Shown: piece by piece, positions 8,115 through 16,254 of the stretch
How the letters are laid out: each line of letters opens with the position of its first letter
Position numbering within the stretch: position 1 is the stretch's first letter
NCBI RefSeq assembly: GCF_016862095.1
Contig: NZ_BOMH01000026.1
Coordinates: 1-50,630 of the forward strand
DNA: 50,630 nucleotides
Source: Actinoplanes cyaneus
GTDB taxonomy: Bacteria > Actinomycetota > Actinomycetes > Mycobacteriales > Micromonosporaceae
Direction of reading: 5' to 3'
Notes under the pieces: generated by a model
What the model was told of the DNA's origin: nothing
What the model saw: the letters and a program-made list of their open reading frames with translations, nothing else
Database searches by the model: none
Position numbers and translations under genes: made by a program

Positions 8115-8507
8115 ATGAGCGTTGTGACACCTGACAACACGTCCTGGCGATTCGCCCGCGCCACCGCGCCGGCCGTGCGGGTGCTGGCCGGGCGCCGGTT
8201 CTCGCCGTGGGCGGTGGTGCACCATCGCGGCCGGGTCAGCGGACGCGACCTGACCGTGCCGGTCGCGGTCGTGGCCACACCGGACGGGTTCGTGATCAAC
8301 CTGCCGTGGGGTGCCGGGACGAACTGGGTACGCAATGTGCTCGCCGCGGGCGGATGCACGGTCCGGTGGAAAGCCGCCGATCATCGGATGGGCGATCCCA
8401 GGATCGTCGACGAGGCGACGGCGCGGCCGTTCTACACGCGGGTGACGTGGACGATCGCGCGGCGACTGTTCCCCGCCGACGCCTGGCTCGTGCTACGCCG
8501 TCTCTGA
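8115..8507 (+). CDS. Deazaflavin (F420)-dependent nitroreductase family protein
   Basis: 130 residues from ATG 8115. The protein has the split-barrel pattern of the DDN/F420H2-dependent family: a small beta barrel with a GRVSGRDLTVPV strand pair, then LPWGAGTNWVRNVLAAGGCTVRW (shown here as its start LPWGAGTNWVRN), the region that in the family contacts the deazaflavin. Members reduce quinones, nitro compounds or enones with F420H2, a cofactor that actinomycetes make. It is 48 nt downstream of the LuxR-type gene on the same strand and may be cotranscribed. Substrate unknown. Confidence 0.75.
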   Translation: MSVVTPDNTSWRFARATAPAVRVLAGRRFSPWAVVHHRGRVSGRDLTVPVAVVATPDGFVINLPWGAGTNWVRNVLAAGGCTVRWKAADHRMGDPRIVDEATARPFYTRVTWTIARRLFPADAWLVLRRL

Positions 8508-8641
8508 CCGCCGCACCCCACCCCCTGCCGCCCCACGGATCCGCGCCGCGCAAACCACCCGCCCCGGTCTCATCACCCGGAACGCCGAGACGGCCCGTCG
8601 GGATCTCCGGCACCGGATCGGCTGCCTGGCCGGCGCTCGCG

Positions 8642-8747
8642 GTCGCTCAGTTGCGGTCGTCCTGCCAGGCCACCGCTGCCGGCCACCGGCAGTGGTCGCT
8701 CAGTTGCGGTCGTCCTGCCAGGCCACCTCTGCGGGCCACCGGCCGTG
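8642..8747. repeat. 53-nt tandem duplication of the 3' end of the Imm1-like gene
   Basis: Positions 8642-8694 and 8695-8747 are two copies of a 53-nt unit with 3 mismatches. The right copy holds the last 16 codons and the stop (8700-8702) of the leftward Imm1-like gene. The left copy is an untranslated duplicate just past the stop. The period is not a multiple of three. Confidence 0.95.
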
Positions 8748-9074
8748 GTCGATCAGTTCCCGGACCACGTCCAGGGCTGTGCCGAGCGGGATCGTGTCAC
8801 GATTGTCGTACCTGTCCACCTGCCCGTTGCTGAGCCGGTAGCCGCTCTCCTCCCCGTTGGCGTCCGGATCGACGGCATGCCGGCTGGGGTCGCCGAACTC
8901 GTCCATGGCCATCACCATCGCGCGGTTGCCGTTCGTGACAACGCCCAGCATCCGTCCGTCGTCGTGCCGCAGCCATGTCTCCAGCTCACCGGCGGCCACC
9001 CGCTCGCGCAGGTGGGTGACGGCGCCCTCGCCGGTGACCGGGCCGGACTCGTGTGCAAAGTGCCATGACGACAT
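8700..9074 (-). CDS. Imm1-like immunity protein homologue
   Basis: 124 residues from ATG 9074; the open frame continues upstream to 9218 but loses protein character. The C-terminal half resembles the Imm1 family found beside polymorphic-toxin and contact-inhibition genes: hydrophobic strand RMLGVVTNGNRAMVMAM, an acidic loop with the tyrosine segment YRLSNGQVDRYDNRD, then the terminal helix IPLGTALDVVRELIDHG and RWPAEVAWQ. Such proteins bind and neutralise a cognate deaminase or nuclease toxin in the cytoplasm. No toxin, WXG100 or Rhs gene is seen next to it, so it is an orphan here. The family call rests on pattern memory. The 3' end is tandemly duplicated. Confidence 0.6.
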   Translation of the reverse strand: MSSWHFAHESGPVTGEGAVTHLRERVAAGELETWLRHDDGRMLGVVTNGNRAMVMAMDEFGDPSRHAVDPDANGEESGYRLSNGQVDRYDNRDTIPLGTALDVVRELIDHGRWPAEVAWQDDRN

Positions 9075-9214
9075 GGGTCCCGAGGTTATCAATCCATGCC
9101 TGACTCCCGCCCATCCCGGATCTGCACCTCGACACTGCCCCGGACGCCTGTTCTCGCCCGGGAATCCGGCTGATCCCTCACTGGCCGTGCCGCGCTCCCG
9201 CCCACGGTGTCCGA

Positions 9215-9877
9215 TCACGAATTCACGCTGACCAACCCCGTCTCGTAGGCGACGATCACCAACTGTGCGCGATCGCGGGCGGGGAGCTTCGCCAGGATCC
9301 GGCCGATGTGGGTCTTCACCGTGGCCAGGCTCAGCGCCAGATGGTCGGCGATCTCGATATTCGACATGCCGAGGCCGACAAGTCTGAGCACCTCCCGCTC
9401 GCGCTCGGTGACGCTGTCCAGCGAACCGGGGATCGGGTTCTGCGGTTTCGGCTGCCGGGTGAACTCCGACACGAGCTTGCGGGTCACCTTCGGGGACAGC
9501 AGAGAATCCCCGGCCGCCACGACTCGGATGGCGTTGAGCAACTCCGCGGCAGGGCTGTCCTTGAGAAGGAAGCCGCTCGCGCCGGCCCGCAACGCCCCAT
9601 ACACATACTCGTCGTGGTCGAACGTCGTCAGGATCAACACCCGCACGTCGGCAAGTTCCGGGTTCCGGCAGATCAGACGCGTGGCCTCGATCCCGTCCAG
9701 CTCGGGCATCCGCACATCCATGAGGACCACGTCCGGGCGCAGCTCACCGGCCAGACGCACCGCCTCGATGCCGGTCCCCGCCTCCCCCACCGCGGTGCAC
9801 TCCGCACTGGAGTCGACCAGCAGCTTGAAGCTGTCCCGCACCAGCGCCACATCTTCGACGATCAGGACCCGGATCAT
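9215..9877 (-). CDS. NarL/FixJ-family response regulator
   Basis: 220 residues from ATG 9877. The receiver domain begins MIRVLIVEDVALVR with the acidic pocket Glu8-Asp9, phospho-acceptor Asp54 (VVLMDVRMPELDG) and the conserved Lys in GFLLKD near residue 104. The C-terminal LuxR-type HTH (about 155-215) reads LTEREREVLRLVGLGMSNIEIADHL in pattern, with TVKTHIGRIL as recognition helix. The start codon overlaps the stop of the histidine kinase gene (ATGA), so the two are translationally coupled. It probably binds one or both palindromes in the promoter region between the kinase and the ABC transporter genes. Confidence 0.95.
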   Translation of the reverse strand: MIRVLIVEDVALVRDSFKLLVDSSAECTAVGEAGTGIEAVRLAGELRPDVVLMDVRMPELDGIEATRLICRNPELADVRVLILTTFDHDEYVYGALRAGASGFLLKDSPAAELLNAIRVVAAGDSLLSPKVTRKLVSEFTRQPKPQNPIPGSLDSVTEREREVLRLVGLGMSNIEIADHLALSLATVKTHIGRILAKLPARDRAQLVIVAYETGLVSVNS

Positions 9878-11073
9878 CTGTCCCCTCCAGCAGTCGCGCC
9901 GCCGACCGGCAGCGACGCCATCACGGCGAACCCGCCCTCGTCGCGTGGCCCGGCGCTGAACGTCCCGCCGTGCAGTGCCACGCGCTCCCGCATCCCGATC
10001 AACCCGTGCCCGCTCCTGCCGGTGATCACCGGCCGCTTCCCGTCGTCGGTGACCTCGACACGCACGTCCTCGGAGCCGACCAGCACGGTGACCTGGCACT
10101 TGGCCGGGGCCGCGTGTTTGACCACGTTGGTCACCGCCTCCTGCACGATCCGATAGACCGCCAGCTGCACCGACTCCGGAATGTCGGCCGGCGCAGTGTC
10201 GTCCGGGCTCTCCAGTGTGAGGGTCACGGCCGCGTCGCCCCCGGAAGCCGTCTCCACCAGTTTCGGCAGGTCGCTCAGGCCCGGCGTGGGCGCCATCGGC
10301 GTCTCCTCCCGCAGCATGTCCAGCACCTTACGGACCTCGTACATCGCGGCTCGGCCCGTCGTCTCGATGACCTGCAACGCGTCCCGCGCCTCGGCCGGAT
10401 TCGTCTCCGCGACATGGTTGCCGATCGACGCCTTCACCACGATGAGCGTCATCGTGTGCGCGATGATGTCGTGCAGCTCCCGCGCGAGCCGCAGTCGTTC
10501 CTCGATCGCCACCTCGCGCCGCAGCTGCTCGTCGCGCAGCGCCCGCTGCGCCCGTCGCTCGCCGACCGCGAACCCCAGCACGGCGGACGGAGCGATCACC
10601 AGAACACCGAAGAACAGCGTCAGGACCGCGGAGGGCGCATCTGCCGGCGGGCCGCTCTGCTGCGCGAACAGCATGGGACCGCCCAGACCGGCGCTGATCA
10701 GGAAGCTGCAGATCGCGACGATCACGAACGCCCGCGCGCTCCGGACCGCGCTGCCGAAGGTATAGAAGGTCAGGACGAGCGCGCAGACCGGCCCGGGCGC
10801 CGCGAAGGACGGGATGAACTCCAGGCTGAACGCGAGCGAGCTGGCGACCGTGACGATGATCGCGACGGCGGCGGGCCAGCGGCGGCGGACCGCGATCGGA
10901 AGGCTGATCACCAGGACGGTCAGCGCCGACACCCAGCCCGGCTCCGGCGGCTTGCCGACCGGCGTGTCGGCCGCGCCGGCCAGGCAGACCAGCATGACGA
11001 GGCCCGCCGCCAGCACGTCGAGCCCATAAAGCACGACGGGCCGGAGGCGTCTGATCGGCCGGATGGCGTTCAT
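9874..11073 (-). CDS. Sensor histidine kinase, HisKA_3 (NarX/DesK-like)
   Basis: 399 residues from ATG 11073; the frame is open to 11283 but homology begins at MNAIRPIRRLRP. The N-terminus carries four to six membrane segments (about residues 12-170) with almost no extracellular domain, as in intramembrane-sensing kinases. A coiled linker leads to the HisKA_3 dimerisation helix with phospho-acceptor His201 (RLARELHDIIAHT). The HATPase region follows, with the N box QEAVTNVVKHA and a G box GHGLIGMRERV. It overlaps its response regulator by 4 nt and is divergent from an FtsX-type exporter; this arrangement is typical of actinobacterial systems sensing envelope damage or peptide antibiotics. Confidence 0.95.
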   Translation of the reverse strand: MNAIRPIRRLRPVVLYGLDVLAAGLVMLVCLAGAADTPVGKPPEPGWVSALTVLVISLPIAVRRRWPAAVAIIVTVASSLAFSLEFIPSFAAPGPVCALVLTFYTFGSAVRSARAFVIVAICSFLISAGLGGPMLFAQQSGPPADAPSAVLTLFFGVLVIAPSAVLGFAVGERRAQRALRDEQLRREVAIEERLRLARELHDIIAHTMTLIVVKASIGNHVAETNPAEARDALQVIETTGRAAMYEVRKVLDMLREETPMAPTPGLSDLPKLVETASGGDAAVTLTLESPDDTAPADIPESVQLAVYRIVQEAVTNVVKHAAPAKCQVTVLVGSEDVRVEVTDDGKRPVITGRSGHGLIGMRERVALHGGTFSAGPRDEGGFAVMASLPVGGATAGGDR

Positions 11074-11120
11074 GGGCAAGACGGTATCTGCTGCTTCCCC
11101 GCCGCGCGTCGGCCCACGGG

Positions 11121-11140
11121 CCGTCATCCCCAGGGATGAC
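11121..11140. promoter_or_regulatory. Candidate response-regulator operator 1
   Basis: CGTCATCCC-CA-GGGATGACG is a perfect 9-bp palindrome. It lies 48 nt upstream of the kinase start and 103 nt upstream of the ABC ATPase start, in the divergent promoter region. It is the best candidate for the NarL-type regulator binding site. Confidence 0.6.
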
Positions 11141-11152
11141 GCGAGGGCCTTC

Positions 11153-11169
11153 GGAGGTACGGCATACCT
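11153..11169. promoter_or_regulatory. Candidate operator 2
   Basis: GAGGTA-CGGCA-TACCTC is a perfect 6-bp inverted repeat, 12 nt from the stronger palindrome at 11121-11140 and on the ABC transporter side of it. Confidence 0.4.
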
Positions 11170-11242
11170 CTGCGGGCTGACCGGAAAAGTGTCCATCGTG
11201 GTCCGATGTGCCAGCGTGCCCCGGCACGGGATCGTTGCCGGC

Positions 11243-11983
11243 ATGACGACGCAAACCGTTGTTCTCGAAGACGTCCGGGCCACCTACGGCACCGGCGACA
11301 GGCAGCTGGCCGCGCTCGACGGCGTGTCGGTCGCCTTCGAGCGTGGCACCTTCACCGCGGTGATGGGCCCCTCGGGCTCCGGCAAGTCGACACTGCTTCA
11401 TTGCGCGGCCGGGCTCGACCGTCCGGCCGGTGGTTCGATCGTCATCGACGGGGTCGTGCTCGACGACCTGACCGAGGACGAGCTCACGCGGCTGCGTCGT
11501 GACCGGATCGGTTTCGTGTTCCAGGCCTTTAACCTGGTCTCCTCGCTGACCGCGGAGCAGAATGTGGCGCTGCCGTCCCGGCTGGCCGGTCGGCGCATTC
11601 CGCAGGCGGACATCGCCGGCGCGCTCACCGCGGTCGGGCTGGCCGGCCGTCTCCGGCACCGCCCGAGTGAGCTTTCCGGTGGTGAGCAGCAGCGGGTGGC
11701 GGTGGCTCGTGCGCTGATCAGCCGTCCCGCGGTGGTGTTCGCCGACGAGCCGACCGGCGCGCTGGACAGCGTGACCTCGCGGAACATCCTCGACCTGCTG
11801 CGGGAGCTGGTCGACGAGCATCAGCAGACAGTGGTGATGGTGACCCACGACCCGGTCGCTGCCGCCCGTGCCGATCGGGTGGTCTTCCTAGCCGACGGCC
11901 GGATCGCCGGCGATGTCCGGGGCCCGCTGGAGCCGGAGCAGATCGCGGCACGCACCGCTCAGCTGGTGGAGGGGTCGTGCTGA
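11243..11983 (+). CDS. ABC transporter ATP-binding protein, MacB/LolD type
   Basis: 246 residues from ATG 11243. Walker A GPSGSGKS (residues 42-49), Q-loop FVFQAFNLV, signature LSGGEQQR, Walker B VVFADEPTGAL and the switch His in VMVTHD are all intact. The sequence after Walker A and the SLTAEQNVALPSRLAG stretch are typical of ATPases that serve FtsX-type permeases. It powers the permease encoded immediately downstream (7-nt overlap). Together they should act as a mechanotransmission-type exporter that removes peptides, antibiotics or lipoproteins from the membrane, under the divergent two-component system. Confidence 0.95.
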   Translation: MTTQTVVLEDVRATYGTGDRQLAALDGVSVAFERGTFTAVMGPSGSGKSTLLHCAAGLDRPAGGSIVIDGVVLDDLTEDELTRLRRDRIGFVFQAFNLVSSLTAEQNVALPSRLAGRRIPQADIAGALTAVGLAGRLRHRPSELSGGEQQRVAVARALISRPAVVFADEPTGALDSVTSRNILDLLRELVDEHQQTVVMVTHDPVAAARADRVVFLADGRIAGDVRGPLEPEQIAARTAQLVEGSC

Positions 11984-14367
11984 GGCTGCGCCGGATGGCC
12001 GGCGCCCTGGTGGCCGTCGTGATCGGGATAGCGCTGGTCACCCTCGCCCTGCTGTTGCTGGTCGCCGGCCGGCCGAAGATTCCGGACCGGCTGGCGCACG
12101 CTGCGGTGATCGTCCAGGCTCCGACGAGTGTGACGCCCGCCGATCCGTTCCCGCCGGTCGTTCCGTGGCCGAGCGAGAGAGCCGTCGGGATGAGCGAGCG
12201 ACTCGCCGGCCTGTCCGGGGTCGCCGCTGCGGTCGCCGATCGCTCCTTCTATACCCAGGTGATCGTCGACGGCACGCCGTCCGAGGCCACCCTGGAAGAT
12301 CATGGCTGGTCGTCGGCGCGCCTCGGTGACGTTCGCCTGGTGACCGGCGAGCCGCCGAGCCGGCCGGGCGAGGTGGTGCTGGACCGGGCTCTGGGCTTCT
12401 CACCCGGAGGCAGGGTCACGTTGCTGACGGCGGGCGGCCCCATGCCGTACACGGTGGTGGGTCTGATCGACGCGCCGCAGGTGCTGCTGTCGGACGAGGA
12501 GGCCGCTCGGTTGTCACCCGGGGTGGCCGCGATCGGTCTCGTCCTCGCGCCGGGTGCGGACACCGAGACGGTGGCGGGGGCCGCACGCGAGATCGCTGGC
12601 GGTGCCGGAAGCGTGCTCACCGGCGATGAGCGCGGCGTGCTGGAGCCGCGTGAGGACGCACGAACCCGCTGGATCGGCATGCAGGTTCTCACCGGGGTGG
12701 CAGCGCTCGCCGGGTTCGTCACGGTGTTCGTGGTCGCGTCGACGTTCGCCTTCACCGTGACGCAACGGCGGCGCGAACTCGGCTTGCTGAGGGCTGTCGG
12801 AGCCACGCCACGACAGGTGCGGCGCATGGTGTACGGCGAAGCGCTGCTGGTCGGCGGCGCCGGGGCGGTCCTAGGCGCGATCCTCGGCGCCGCGCTGGCC
12901 TCGGTGATGGGCGGGGTGCTGATGGACGCGGGGTTCGAGCCGGCGACCTATGAGGTGCGGATCAGTGCCTTGCCGATCCTGGGCGCGCTTCTGCTCGGGC
13001 CGCTCGTCGCCCTGGCCGGCGCGTGGGCGGCGGCTCGCCGGGCTGCTCGCGTGCGGCCGTTGGAGGCGCTGCGGGAGGCCGCCGTGGAGCAACGGTCGAT
13101 GGGTCGGCTGCGCTGGATCACCGGCGGGTCGCTGGTCGCCGCCGGCGTCGCGCTGGCGGTCGGCACGGCGACTTCGGACGATGCGCAGGACGGCGCCACC
13201 TATGCGCTGCTCGCCGCGATGGCGCTGGTCACCGGCATGGTGGCGCTCGCTCCAGCGGCGATCCCGCTGCTCGTCCGGCTGTGGCGGCTGCCGCTGCGAC
13301 GCGGCGGTGGAGCCATCGGTCTCCTGGTCCGCGAGGGCGCGTTGAGCGCCGCCCGGAGAACCGCCTCCACGGCCGCTCCGGTGCTGCTCACCGTCGCGTT
13401 CGCGGTGCTCGTCGCAGGCATGGTGCGCACGTCGACGGCGGCGTATGCGGCGGGCCGGGCGGCGGACGTCGCGGCCGGCCGGGTGATGGTTCCCGACCGT
13501 GCGCCGGGGTTGTCGGACGCCGCGGTCGCCGCCGCGACGGGGGCGGCGGTCCTGCCCGCCACGGTGTTCGGCGCGGACTCCCGGGCGCTGATCGGCCTCG
13601 CCATCGACCCGGTCGCGTTCGCCCGGGCCGATCGGGGCACGCGGGTGGTCACGGGTGCACTCGACGGGCTTCGTGACGCGGACACCGTGGTGGTCACGGA
13701 GTCGGCGCACCTGGCTCCCGGCGCGCTGACCCCGGTGGTCTTCGCCGACGGGCAGCGAGTCGCGCTGCGGGTCGTCGCGGTGGTCGCGGACCGGTCGATC
13801 CGCGGTGACCTCCTGCTGTCCCGCGAGACCTTGCGCCGGCACGATGCCTCCGCGTTGACCTCGGCGGTGTACCTGGATCGCGATGTTCCCGCCGGTGTCG
13901 GCGCCCGGGTGATCGACACGGCTACCTGGGCAGCCGAGGCCGACAGCGCCGAGGACCGGCTGGTCTGGCTGTTCACTCTGATGCTGATCGCGGTGTCGGC
14001 GGGCTACGGCGCGATCGCGGTGGCCAACACGCTGCTCATGGCAGCCGGCGGGCGGGCACGCGATCTGCGTGTGGTGCGGCTGGCCGGAGCCACCCGGCGG
14101 CAGGTCGCCGGCTATGTGGCGGCCGAGTCGACGCTGATCGTGCTGATCGGGGCGGTGCTCGGCGGGGTGGTTGCCTTCGGAGCGTTGCTGGGCGTCCGGG
14201 CCGGCCTGAGTCAGCAGATGGACACGGCGGTTCCGCTGGTCGTGCCGTGGCCGGTCGTCACCGGGGTGGTCGGGCTCTGCCTGTTGCTCGCCCTCGCCGC
14301 TGGGGTGCTGCCTACGCGGCGGATGCTGGGCGCGCCCGCGCTCCGAGTCCGCGAAGGCGACCTGTGA
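11977..14367 (+). CDS. ABC transporter permease with two FtsX domains
   Basis: 796 residues, GTG start overlapping the ATPase gene by 7 nt. The layout is TM1 (about 8-30), a large periplasm-side loop (35-230), three membrane segments with the first FtsX domain (about 235-355; RRRELGLLRAVGATPRQVRRM is the cytoplasmic coupling motif), a central pair of membrane segments, a second extracellular domain (about 495-650), and a second FtsX domain (about 655-790; RARDLRVVRLAGATRRQVAGY). Ten membrane segments in one chain is the usual actinobacterial arrangement. It does not transport through a channel but drives extracytoplasmic movements. Substrate unknown. Confidence 0.93.
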   Translation: MLRLRRMAGALVAVVIGIALVTLALLLLVAGRPKIPDRLAHAAVIVQAPTSVTPADPFPPVVPWPSERAVGMSERLAGLSGVAAAVADRSFYTQVIVDGTPSEATLEDHGWSSARLGDVRLVTGEPPSRPGEVVLDRALGFSPGGRVTLLTAGGPMPYTVVGLIDAPQVLLSDEEAARLSPGVAAIGLVLAPGADTETVAGAAREIAGGAGSVLTGDERGVLEPREDARTRWIGMQVLTGVAALAGFVTVFVVASTFAFTVTQRRRELGLLRAVGATPRQVRRMVYGEALLVGGAGAVLGAILGAALASVMGGVLMDAGFEPATYEVRISALPILGALLLGPLVALAGAWAAARRAARVRPLEALREAAVEQRSMGRLRWITGGSLVAAGVALAVGTATSDDAQDGATYALLAAMALVTGMVALAPAAIPLLVRLWRLPLRRGGGAIGLLVREGALSAARRTASTAAPVLLTVAFAVLVAGMVRTSTAAYAAGRAADVAAGRVMVPDRAPGLSDAAVAAATGAAVLPATVFGADSRALIGLAIDPVAFARADRGTRVVTGALDGLRDADTVVVTESAHLAPGALTPVVFADGQRVALRVVAVVADRSIRGDLLLSRETLRRHDASALTSAVYLDRDVPAGVGARVIDTATWAAEADSAEDRLVWLFTLMLIAVSAGYGAIAVANTLLMAAGGRARDLRVVRLAGATRRQVAGYVAAESTLIVLIGAVLGGVVAFGALLGVRAGLSQQMDTAVPLVVPWPVVTGVVGLCLLLALAAGVLPTRRMLGAPALRVREGDL

Positions 14368-14617
14368 CCGCCGACGGCCGCCGCGAGAACCGGGACGACC
14401 GAGTTGCGTGCCCGGTCGGATGGCGGGCGCGGGCAACTGGCCCGGCACCCGGCGACGAGGCTGGCGCGGACGGCCGGCGCGGCGGTGCGGCCGGCGCGGC
14501 GGTGCGACCGGCTCGGCGGTGCGACCGGCTGGCGGCTGGCGGCTGGCGGCTGGCGGCTGGCGGCTGGCGGCAAGAAGGTGACAAACCGGGGCCAAGTGAG
14601 AACGGTAGCCTCTGCCC
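14368..14617. repeat. Intergenic minisatellite: 17-nt x3 followed by 7-nt x6
   Basis: No gene is seen here. Positions 14471-14521 hold three copies of a 17-nt unit (CGGCCGGCGCGGCGGTG, third copy with 2 changes), then a partial fourth. Positions 14529-14570 hold exactly six copies of CTGGCGG. The array lies between the ABC permease stop and the MBL hydrolase start, 48 nt upstream of the latter. Copy number is likely to vary between strains. Confidence 0.9.
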
Positions 14618-15547
14618 ATGAGTGAAGCGGTGCAAGATGCGGCGATGCTGGTCGAGATCCGGGCAGGGATCCATGCCTGGGTTCAGCCGGACGGCTCGTG
14701 GTGGCTGAACAATGCAGGGGCGATCACCACCGAGGCGGGGCAGCTCGTGGTGGACACGTGCGCTACTGCTACCCGGGCTCGGCGGTTCCTGGACGCGCTG
14801 GAGGCAGCGACGGGGCGGGCGCCGAAGCTGGCGGTGAACACGCATCAGCACGGCGACCACACGTACGGGAACAGTCTTCTTCCCGCCGAGACCGTGATCA
14901 TCGGGCAGGAGAAGATGCGGGAGGGGCTGCGCGTCGATCCGATCATCGATGGGTGTCCGCCGTTCTGGAGCCCGGTGCCGGACTGGGGTGACGTCGAGCG
15001 CCGGCTGCCGGATGTCACCGTCGCGGAGGCGCTCACCGTGCACCTCGGCGAGCGACGGGTCGAGCTGCGGCACCCCGGCGGGCCGGCGCACACCACCGGT
15101 GATCTGGTCGCCTGGATTCCGGACGAGCGGGTGCTGTTCACCGGTGACCTGGTCTTCGCCGGGCTGACGCCGCTGGTCTTCATGGGTTCGGTCACCGGGG
15201 CGCTGGCCGCGGTGGACTGGCTGGCCGCATTCCAGCCGGAGGTGGTGGTTCCGGGGCACGGGCCGATCCTGAGCGGTGACGACATCGCGCGGGTGCTGGA
15301 CGAGCATCGGCGGTACTACCGGCTGGTGCTGCAGGCGGGCGCCGACGGGATCGAACGCGGGCTGTCGCCGTTGGACGCGGCACGCGGGGTGGACCTGGAC
15401 GAGTTCGCCGGGTGGGCGGATGCCGAGCGGCTCGTGCTGAACCTGCACCGGTTCTACGCCGACCATGACGGAAAGGAGTTGGAGCTGATCGCGGCCTTCA
15501 CCGATGCGGTCACCTACAACGGTGGTCCGCTCCCGACCCGGGTCTGA
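14618..15547 (+). CDS. MBL-fold metallo-hydrolase
   Basis: 309 residues from ATG 14618 (ATG 14645 also in frame). The metal-binding motif reads NTHQHGDHTYGN with His76, His78, Asp80 and His81. The other ligands are visible as HTTGD (His), LFTGDLVF (Asp) and VVPGHGPI (His), so a dinuclear zinc or iron site should form. The C-terminus is an alpha-helical extension of about 80 residues. Related proteins are annotated as cyclases, quinoprotein relay or alkyl-hydrolase-like proteins; the substrate cannot be assigned. The upstream DNA is a minisatellite with no clear promoter. Confidence 0.85.
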   Translation: MSEAVQDAAMLVEIRAGIHAWVQPDGSWWLNNAGAITTEAGQLVVDTCATATRARRFLDALEAATGRAPKLAVNTHQHGDHTYGNSLLPAETVIIGQEKMREGLRVDPIIDGCPPFWSPVPDWGDVERRLPDVTVAEALTVHLGERRVELRHPGGPAHTTGDLVAWIPDERVLFTGDLVFAGLTPLVFMGSVTGALAAVDWLAAFQPEVVVPGHGPILSGDDIARVLDEHRRYYRLVLQAGADGIERGLSPLDAARGVDLDEFAGWADAERLVLNLHRFYADHDGKELELIAAFTDAVTYNGGPLPTRV

Positions 15548-15554
15548 ACGGGGC

Positions 15555-15926
15555 TCAGCCGCGGCGGGCCAGGTGGACGATGATGTCGGCGGTCACTTCG
15601 AGGTGGTCCGGGAGGACTCGCAGGATCCGCCGGTAGACCTCCTCGCGGTCGGCCGGCGGCAGGGTCACGTAGGCGGAGATGGTGGAGAGGTGACCTATGT
15701 AGTCGCGGGAGCTGACCGTGAGACGGCGTTCGATCGTCGACTGGCGGACGTCGTGGAAGAGCGGGGACTGCGGGAGTTCCGTGCCGGGCCACTGCATCAC
15801 CCGGTCCGGCGGGGTGCCGTCGGGCGATGGCACGTCGTCGCGCTCCACGAACGGCGCTCGCGCCTCGCGGATCGCCTCCTCCAGCGCGGGGTCGGCGGGC
15901 TGCGCCGGGCCGCCGAACGACGCCAC
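15555..15926 (-). pseudogene. C-terminal remnant of a SAM-dependent methyltransferase
   Basis: 123 residues are open from a GTG at 15926, and similarity seems to begin slightly further upstream (GGT just before the GTG). The sequence resembles the last ~120 residues of class I methyltransferases of the actinobacterial type-11 group: a GGTVASFGG strand, SPDGTPPDRVMQWPGTEL, then RDYIGHLSTISAYVTLPPA and a C-terminal LARR. The SAM-binding Rossmann half (motif I, E/DxGxGxG) is absent. Directly upstream lie GC-rich repeats at 15942-16254, so the 5' half was probably lost by rearrangement. It may still be translated but cannot be a normal methyltransferase. Confidence 0.65.
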
Positions 15927-15941
15927 GGTTCCGCCGACCGG

Positions 15942-16254
15942 CTGGTCGCGCGGCGGGCACGATGACGGCAGGTGCGGCGGCGAGCGGCACGGTGACGACT
16001 TAGGCGGCGGCGGCCGGGGCGCTGGCGGGCGGGCGGCGGCGGGCAGTGCGACGGTCGGGCAGTGCGACGGTCGGGCAGTGCGACGGTCGGGCAGTGCGAC
16101 GGTCGGGCAGTGCGACGGCGGCCGGCACGGTGACGACTGGGGCGGCGGCGGGCGGCCTGCCGTAGCGGGCGGGGCAGGCGGGTTGACGAGGTGGAGCGGG
16201 CCGGCGGAGACGCTGGGGCGGGGCTGGCAGGGGGCTTGCCGCTGCGGGGTGGGG
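15942..16254. repeat. Repeat-rich intergenic region with a 16-nt tandem array
   Basis: No gene is supported. Positions 16041-16120 are five tandem copies of a 16-nt unit (GGGCAGTGCGACGGTC; four identical, the fifth ending CG). Flanking sequence CGGCACGGTGACGACT occurs on both sides (about 15986 and 16124), followed each time by a GGCGGCGGC-rich stretch, so the array sits inside a larger direct repeat. The region separates a truncated methyltransferase from the site-2 protease gene. There are no spacers, so this is not a CRISPR array. Confidence 0.9.

Noticed and set aside
16041..16120. Regular 16-nt repeats as a CRISPR array
   Set aside because: Units are directly adjacent with no spacers, and no cas gene is nearby.
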